From the NCBI GenBank assembly GCA_020630695.1, contig JAHDIS010000009.1, forward strand, positions 1 to 64,000: DNA of 64,000 bases, given 5' to 3'. This DNA is from Paracoccaceae bacterium (GTDB taxonomy: Bacteria; Pseudomonadota; Alphaproteobacteria; Rhodobacterales; Rhodobacteraceae). Under the pieces are notes generated by a model that saw nothing but the letters and a program-made list of their open reading frames with translations, searched no databases and had not been told where the DNA came from. Below are positions 59,129-64,000 of this stretch, one piece after another. Every line of letters starts with the position of its first letter. Position 1 is the first letter of the stretch. The translations under genes were made by a program, and so were the position numbers.

Positions 59129-60763
59129 TCAGTGCCCGCCGAGAATGCCGGTACGAACGCCATAGTCTACGGCAAGCGCGTAATCCGGATCATCGTCTGA
59201 ATCGACCACAAGGTGCCCGGCTTTGTTCAGCAGCTTGTGACAGTCGCGGCTCAGATGACGCAGCTTGACCCGTTTGCCAGCCGCCTCGTATTTGGTCGCC
59301 ACCGCTTCGATTGCCTGCAGCGCGGACTGGTCCACGACGCGGCTGTTGTCAAAGTCGATGATCACCGCGTCGGGATCATTTTCGATGTCAAAGAGTTCGA
59401 TGAACCCATCGCTCGATCCAAAGAACAGCGGGCCTTGGATTTCGTAAACCTTGGCGCCCTCTTCGGTGTTGGACTCCCGGGTCTTAGCGTGGATGCGGCG
59501 CGCATTGTTCCACGCGTAGGCCAGCGCCGAGACGATGACGCCAACAACCACCGCAACCGCAAGGTCTTCCATAACCGTCACGACTGTCACGAGCAGGATG
59601 ACAAAGGCGTCCGTCAGGGGAACCTTGCGCAAAATGGTCAGCGAGTTCCATGCGAAGGTGCCGATCACCACCATGAACATCACACCGACCAGAGCGGCCA
59701 GCGGGATCAGTTCGATCAGCGGTGATGCAAACAGGATAAAGATCAGCAGGAACAGCGCGGCTGCCACACCGGCCACTCGTGTACGCGCGCCGGACTTCAC
59801 ATTGATCATCGACTGGCCGATCATGGCACAGCCACCCATGCCCCCAAAGAAGCCCGTGACCGTATTCGAGATGCCCTGTGCGATGCATTCCTGACTCGCC
59901 CCACCGCGCTTGCCGGTGATTTCACCCACGAGGTTCAGCGTCAGAAGGCTTTCGATCAGTCCGATTGCCGCAAGGATTACGGCATAAGGCAGGATGATCT
60001 GCAGCGTTTCGAGGTTCAGTGGAACAGACGGGATATGGAATGGCGGCAATCCGCCTTGGATGGATGCCAGATCGCCCACGCGCGGCACATCCAGACCAAA
60101 GCCAATGACCAGCGCCGCAACCACCGCAATTCCGGCCAGCGGTGCAGGAACAACGCGGCTGATCCGCGGCATCACCCAGATGATCGCCATGGTCAGCGCC
60201 GTAAGCGCCAGCATCAAATACAGCGGCATTCCCGACAGCCATTCGCCGCCACCCATGCCGTGACCGGTGTTTTCCATCGAACCGGGCACTTTGAACTGTC
60301 CCAGCTGCGCAAGGAAAATCACAATGGCCAGACCATTGACGAACCCCAGCATAACCGGATGCGGCACAAGCCGTATGAATTTGCCCCATTGCATGGCACC
60401 CGCAAAGATTTGCAGCAGCCCCATCAAAACCACGGTCGCGAACAGATATTCGACCCCGTGTTGCGCAACCAGCGCCACCATCACCACCGCCAGCGCGCCG
60501 GTCGCACCGGAAATCATTCCGGGCCGACCACCGATCAATGCAGTGATCAGACCAACCAAAAAGGCGGCGTACAGTCCCACCAACGGATGAACCCCGGCCA
60601 CAAAGGCAAAGGCCACCGCTTCGGGCACCAAAGCCAAAGCAACGGTCAGCCCGGCCAGCAATTCGATCCGCAATCTGCCGACGGTCAGCTTTTCGTCAGG
60701 CATCAGCGATAAATCGGGCATGGCTAGGCGGCCTGCAAAGCTCGCCAGGATGGCTTTTTTCAT
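59129..60763 (-). CDS. SulP-family anion transporter with STAS domain
   Basis: A 544-residue inner-membrane transporter. About 11 hydrophobic helices lie between residues 30 and 430, with the SLC26/SulP motifs LALVPEAVAFAFVAGVHPLVGLYAAF near 42-67 and NTVTGFFGGMGGCAMIGQSMINVKSG near 303-328. Residues about 450-540 are a STAS domain (PLFFGSSDGFIELFDIEND, VIIDFDNSRVVDQSALQAIE). The set of features fits BicA/SulP bicarbonate or sulfate transporters. The ribosome-binding site is AGGAAGGACC. An alternative start is residue 15 (MPDLSLM). Confidence 0.93.
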   Translation of the reverse strand: MKKAILASFAGRLAMPDLSLMPDEKLTVGRLRIELLAGLTVALALVPEAVAFAFVAGVHPLVGLYAAFLVGLITALIGGRPGMISGATGALAVVMVALVAQHGVEYLFATVVLMGLLQIFAGAMQWGKFIRLVPHPVMLGFVNGLAIVIFLAQLGQFKVPGSMENTGHGMGGGEWLSGMPLYLMLALTALTMAIIWVMPRISRVVPAPLAGIAVVAALVIGFGLDVPRVGDLASIQGGLPPFHIPSVPLNLETLQIILPYAVILAAIGLIESLLTLNLVGEITGKRGGASQECIAQGISNTVTGFFGGMGGCAMIGQSMINVKSGARTRVAGVAAALFLLIFILFASPLIELIPLAALVGVMFMVVIGTFAWNSLTILRKVPLTDAFVILLVTVVTVMEDLAVAVVVGVIVSALAYAWNNARRIHAKTRESNTEEGAKVYEIQGPLFFGSSDGFIELFDIENDPDAVIIDFDNSRVVDQSALQAIEAVATKYEAAGKRVKLRHLSRDCHKLLNKAGHLVVDSDDDPDYALAVDYGVRTGILGGH

Positions 60764-61058
60764 GGGTGGAGGTCCTTCCTGTTCGCGCGGGTCTTACTGC
60801 CTGTTACCGGGAAAGGCCAGCGCTCAGATGCAATGCCGATATGGCCGCAGGTCATAACAGGCCGGGGCTGAATTGCACGGTATTCTTGGGTATGCGGGGT
60901 GGCAGCTTCCTTGTTCAGCAGATCAAAGAACAAAAACGCACTCGATCGCATCGCGGTTGCTTAAGACCTGCGCAAACTTGGACATCACTTTGATGCGAAG
61001 GTGGCTTTTCATTGCGTCGAACTCAGTGCACCTTCACCGCGAACAATTGGAGGCATCA
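60764..61058. other. Divergent noncoding region between sulP and mtnP
   Basis: These 295 bp separate two divergent genes and should hold both promoters. The frames in it (for example around 60873-61058) have no ribosome-binding site and look noncoding. No repeats or RNA structures were recognised. Confidence 0.5.
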
Positions 61059-61943
61059 ATGACCAAAACCATGATTGGCGTGATCGGAGGATCGGGCATC
61101 TATGACATCGACGGACTGCAAGATGCCACTTGGCAATCTGTCGAAAGCCCCTGGGGCGCCCCGTCGGATCAGATTCTCACCGGTACACTGGATGGCGTGC
61201 CCATGGCCTTTCTGCCGCGTCACGGCCGAGGCCATGTTCACAGCCCGACCACTGTGCCCTACCGGGCCAACATCGATGCGCTGAAACGGCTGGGGGTAAC
61301 CGATGTCATTTCCGTGTCTGCCTGCGGGTCGTTCCGCGAAGAATATGCGCCCGGGCACTTTGTCGTCGTAGATCAGTTCATTGACCGCACGTTTGCCCGC
61401 GAAAAGTCGTTCTTTGGATCTGGGTGCGTGGCGCATGTTTCAGTCGCTCACCCCACCTGTCCACGTCTTGGCGACGCCTGCTACACCGCCGGTCAAGCGG
61501 CGGGCATTACAATCCACCGGGGCGGAACGTACCTCGCGATGGAAGGACCACAGTTCTCCACGCTCGCAGAATCCAAAATGTACCGTGAGAACTGGGGCGC
61601 GGATGTGATCGGCATGACCAATATGCCCGAAGCCAAGCTAGCCCGAGAAGCCGAGTTGTGTTACGCCTCGATTGCAATGGTCACCGACTACGACAGCTGG
61701 CATCCGGACCATGGCGAAGTCGACGTCACAGAAATCATCAAGACGTTGATGGGCAATGCCGACAAGGGACGCGCGCTGGTGCGCGGCCTGCCTGCACTGC
61801 TTGGCGCGGATCGTGCGGCCTGCCCCCATGGCTGCGACCGCGCGTTGGAATTTGCCATTCTGACCGCGCCCGAGGCCCAGGATCCGGCGTTGATGCAAAA
61901 GCTCGACGCGGTTGCAGGCCGAATGCTGACCCCAGCCGAATAA
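61059..61943 (+). CDS. mtnP: S-methyl-5'-thioadenosine phosphorylase
   Basis: A 294-residue PNP/MTAP-family phosphorylase. GVIGGSGIYDIDGLQDATWQ near 6-25 binds phosphate, FLPRHGRGHVHSPTTVPYRANIDALKRLG near 53-81, and YLAMEGPQFSTLAESKMYR near 158-176 holds the substrate site. It cleaves methylthioadenosine from polyamine synthesis to adenine and methylthioribose phosphate. The start at 61059 follows TTGGAGGCATCA. It starts the run mtnP-DUF2927-lysE-apt, and the last gene salvages adenine. Confidence 0.94.
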   Translation: MTKTMIGVIGGSGIYDIDGLQDATWQSVESPWGAPSDQILTGTLDGVPMAFLPRHGRGHVHSPTTVPYRANIDALKRLGVTDVISVSACGSFREEYAPGHFVVVDQFIDRTFAREKSFFGSGCVAHVSVAHPTCPRLGDACYTAGQAAGITIHRGGTYLAMEGPQFSTLAESKMYRENWGADVIGMTNMPEAKLAREAELCYASIAMVTDYDSWHPDHGEVDVTEIIKTLMGNADKGRALVRGLPALLGADRAACPHGCDRALEFAILTAPEAQDPALMQKLDAVAGRMLTPAE

Positions 61944-61956
61944 TCGCAGATTTGCC

Positions 61957-62634
61957 ATGTTGCGCCTGATCGCTTTTGGCCTGTTTTGCCTTTTGGGAGA
62001 TACACTCGTCGCTCAGCCGGAATTCATTGAAACCGATGGTCTGCTGAGCGACGAAGATTTCTACCGTTTGACCGCTTGCGGCGCGCCGCCGGGCGGGGAA
62101 TGCACCAAACGGTTTTCCCGTTGGCCCGTCGATCAGCCCGTAACCGTTGGCATCGCCAGAGTGGATCGCGCTTTTCTGGGCGGAAAACAGAAACGCGCGC
62201 ACGCCGCGCTTGCGCGGGCTCTGCAGTATCTGAATGACGCGGGGATGGGGCTGTCACTCCAACTGGCCGACGAGGCGGCACAGGCTGACATCCGGATCTA
62301 TTTCATCGACACTGATGGCGCTGCCCCAATCTCGGGAACCGGGATTGAGGGCGTGGATGGTACCACGGTCCGGGGTGCCCGAGTCATGGTCTGGGCCGAG
62401 CGCAAAACCGGCCGCATCGACCGCGCCCGCATTGTCTTTGGCACCCGCCTGTCCATACGCCAGTATGAATCCGCCATGCTCGAAGAGCTCACACAGTCCT
62501 TGGGTCTGTTGACCGACATCCGGAACAAGGCCTATGAAGGCGTGTCAATTTTTTCCGAAGACAGCAACGCATCAAAGACGTTCGGACCGCAGGATCTCAT
62601 GGTGTTGCGCCGCCACTATCCACTGCAGGAGTAA
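61957..62634 (+). CDS. DUF2927-family exported protein
   Basis: A 225-residue protein. The signal peptide LRLIAFGLFCLLGDTLVAQ precedes DFYRLTACGAPPGGECTKRFSRW with a Cys pair near 41-49 and the DUF2927 core, ARVDRAFLGGKQKRAHAALARALQYLNDAG near 67-96. The end has IRQYESAMLEELTQSLGLLTDI and FSEDSNASKTFGPQDLMVLRRHYP. Related families are metallopeptidase-like; here the HExxH-like position reads EELTQ, so metal-dependent activity is not evident. It lies 13 bp after mtnP. Confidence 0.85.
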   Translation: MLRLIAFGLFCLLGDTLVAQPEFIETDGLLSDEDFYRLTACGAPPGGECTKRFSRWPVDQPVTVGIARVDRAFLGGKQKRAHAALARALQYLNDAGMGLSLQLADEAAQADIRIYFIDTDGAAPISGTGIEGVDGTTVRGARVMVWAERKTGRIDRARIVFGTRLSIRQYESAMLEELTQSLGLLTDIRNKAYEGVSIFSEDSNASKTFGPQDLMVLRRHYPLQE

Positions 62635-62638
62635 CCAC

Positions 62639-63265
62639 ATGGACCCGACCCTCTGGCTTGGCTTTGCCATCGCCTCGACCGTGCTGCTGGTTATGCCCGG
62701 CCCGACGATTTTGCTGGTCCTCAGCTATGCCCTGACCCAAGGGCGGCGCGTAGCTGTCGCTTCTGCACTTGGCGTCGCATTTGGTGATCTGGTCGCCATG
62801 ACCGTCTCGATCATCGGTCTGGGCGCGGTCTTTCTGGCGTCGGCAACAGCCTTCACGATTTTAAAGTGGGCCGGCGCGCTTTACCTTTTGTGGCTAGGTC
62901 TGAAAATGCTGCGCTCTGCTGGGTCGACGCCAATGCTGACCAGCAAACCCGAGGGCGCCAGCGCAGGCAAAGTATTCCGCGATCTCAGTCTCGTGACGGC
63001 GCTGAACCCGAAATCCAACACCTTCTTTATCGCCTTTGTGCCCCAGTTCATCGATCCCAACGCAGCCTTTGCGCCTCAGGCCATCATCATGATCGCAACC
63101 TTTGTCGGCATCGCTGGCCTAAACGCCCTTGCCTTTGCGCTGGCGGCCAATGCCATGCGCAGCCGCATCACCCGCCCATCGATTCAGGCCTGGATGTCAC
63201 GCGTTGGCGGCATCACCCTGATCGGTATGGGCCTCATGACCGCCACCCTTCGGAGAGCCACATGA
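62639..63265 (+). CDS. LysE/RhtB-family exporter
   Basis: A 208-residue membrane protein of six helices. [33 protein letters not shown] near 17-49 is the RhtB/LysE signature, followed by [20 protein letters not shown] near 73-92 and [22 protein letters not shown] near 119-140. It exports amino acids or derivatives such as homoserine lactone. The start ATG at 62639 is 5 bp after the DUF2927 stop and follows CAGGAGTAACCAC. Its stop overlaps apt as ATGA. Confidence 0.92.
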   Translation: MDPTLWLGFAIASTVLLVMPGPTILLVLSYALTQGRRVAVASALGVAFGDLVAMTVSIIGLGAVFLASATAFTILKWAGALYLLWLGLKMLRSAGSTPMLTSKPEGASAGKVFRDLSLVTALNPKSNTFFIAFVPQFIDPNAAFAPQAIIMIATFVGIAGLNALAFALAANAMRSRITRPSIQAWMSRVGGITLIGMGLMTATLRRAT

Positions 63266-63792
63266 AACAGGTTCAGGACTATATCCGCACCATCGTAGAC
63301 TTCCCGCATGAAGGCATTCTCTTCCGCGATGTCACCACGCTTTTTGCCGATCCGCGCGGGTTTCGCATTGCCATCGATCAACTGCTGCATCCCTATGCCG
63401 GAATGCAGTTCGACAAGGTCGTCGGCCTAGAAGCGCGCGGCTTCATTCTCGGCGGCGCAATTGCACACCAACTGTCTGTCGGCTTCGTTCCGATCCGCAA
63501 GAAAGGCAAACTCCCCGGCGCCGTGATTTCCGAGGAATACCAGCTCGAATACGGCGAGGCGATCGTCGAGATTCATGACGATGCCATCAAGCCGGGGGAA
63601 AAAATTCTTGTGGTGGATGACCTTCTGGCAACGGGCGGCACGGCCGAGGCAGGGATCAAACTGGTCGAACGGCTGGGCGGCGAAATCATCGGATGCGCCT
63701 TTATTGTCGACCTGCCTGATCTCGGAGGACGCAAAAAGCTCGAAGCTTTGGGCATGGAAGTCCATGCGCTTTGCGCTTTCGAAGGCCTCTGA
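63262..63792 (+). CDS. apt: Adenine phosphoribosyltransferase
   Basis: A 176-residue [25 protein letters not shown] near 8-28 and [32 protein letters not shown] near 55-86 are typical, and the PRPP site is [15 protein letters not shown] near 112-126. It salvages adenine, including that released by MtnP encoded three genes upstream. It ends with a strong terminator. Confidence 0.95.
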   Translation: MKQVQDYIRTIVDFPHEGILFRDVTTLFADPRGFRIAIDQLLHPYAGMQFDKVVGLEARGFILGGAIAHQLSVGFVPIRKKGKLPGAVISEEYQLEYGEAIVEIHDDAIKPGEKILVVDDLLATGGTAEAGIKLVERLGGEIIGCAFIVDLPDLGGRKKLEALGMEVHALCAFEGL

Positions 63793-63841
63793 CACCCAGA
63801 CACTGCCTTTAGCGCAATCCATCCGGCAAGGGCGCCAAACG

Positions 63842-63870
63842 GAACAGGCCCGCCGGAGGCGGGCCTGTTC
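63842..63870. terminator. Strong hairpin after apt
   Basis: GAACAGGCCCGCC pairs perfectly with GGCGGGCCTGTTC across the loop GGA, a 13-bp stem. It lies 50 bp after apt and 39 bp before the end of a minus-strand gene, so it probably stops transcription from both sides, although T-tracts are weak. Confidence 0.7.
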
Positions 63871-63908
63871 TGAAACTGTTGCGCCGTAAGGCGCGCTATT
63901 CAACAACG

Positions 63909-64000
63909 CTATGCGACGTTGGCGGCCTTGGGCGGCTTTATCTTGGCTTTGCCTTTTGGCGCCGGAGCGGCCGCATTGCTGTCAATGAAATCCAGCACCA
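63909..64000 (-). CDS. C-terminal end of an unidentified minus-strand protein (partial)
   Basis: Read on the minus strand, the last 30 codons are VLDFIDSNAAAPAPKGKAK followed by IKPPKAANVA and TAG (63909-63911). This is a Lys/Pro/Ala-rich tail. The rest of the gene is outside the window, so the product cannot be named. Confidence 0.5.
   Translation of the reverse strand, partial: VLDFIDSNAAAPAPKGKAKIKPPKAANVA

Overview
The window looks like a chromosomal segment of a marine alphaproteobacterium of the order Rhodobacterales (Roseobacter group). The G+C content is roughly 60 % by eye. Genes are densely packed with many ATGA or TGATG stop/start overlaps, and several blocks have the order typical of that group: ribB-ribH-nusB, zur-znuC-znuB opposite znuA, and murA-DUF2948-hisD-UPF0262-LMW phosphatase-infA-maf-rng-yacG. 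No rRNA, CRISPR array, prophage or intact insertion sequence was seen. Two tRNA genes are present, Tyr(GTA) and Thr(GGT).

1-8.1 kb is an L-rhamnose locus. A five-gene transport and regulator operon (rhaR, rhaS, rhaT, rhaP, rhaQ; rhaQ runs off the left edge) is divergent from a fused aldolase/dehydrogenase (rhaD) and an E. coli-type L-rhamnose isomerase (rhaA). Helically phased repeats and palindromes lie between them. 8.4-12.7 kb holds rpoH, a TfoX-domain protein, SufA-like and SufT-like Fe-S assembly proteins, rluD and a GNAT enzyme. 12.7-18.6 kb holds two divergent catabolic-looking operons: an orphan citrate-lyase alpha homologue with a Gfo/Idh oxidoreductase and an isopropylmalate/tartrate-dehydrogenase relative, facing an ABM monooxygenase, a lactonase-like MBL protein and a class IV aminotransferase. 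A perfect inverted repeat separates them. 18.6-23.4 kb has the SOS-type gene mmcB, a non-pyrrolysine MttB homologue, a coiled-coil membrane protein paired with a periplasmic ClpP-like protein, and a small membrane-protein gene broken by one TAG. 23.4-37.2 kb has riboflavin and transcription genes, rlmB, tRNA-Tyr, ppk2, trpA with a hydratase, the zinc uptake locus and the 5-oxoprolinase genes pxpBCA.

37.2-49.6 kb is the conserved housekeeping block, read right to left. It is interrupted twice. A nitrilase/GNAT/NTF2-like three-gene cassette sits between the phosphatase and infA. A 1063-residue predicted self-sufficient reductive dehalogenase (RdhA fused to an FMN/NAD/[2Fe-2S] reductase), with a convergent PAS and zinc-knuckle gene overlapping its 3' end, sits between hisD and DUF2948. 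This dehalogenase locus is the most interesting feature of the window: a soluble, oxygen-compatible, cobalamin-dependent dehalogenase with its own NAD(P)H electron supply and a candidate sensor next to it.

49.6-64 kb has tRNA-Thr with an AT-rich orphan gene bounded by a repeat of the tRNA 3' end, then waaA, DUF1178, an SDR, an AT-rich secreted DUF11-like protein, lysC with a probable internal beta-subunit start, a methyltransferase, ptsP, a SulP transporter, mtnP, a DUF2927 protein, a LysE-family exporter and apt. Start codons were chosen by ribosome-binding sites and family N-termini. All functional calls are by recognition of sequence and motifs; no database search was run.
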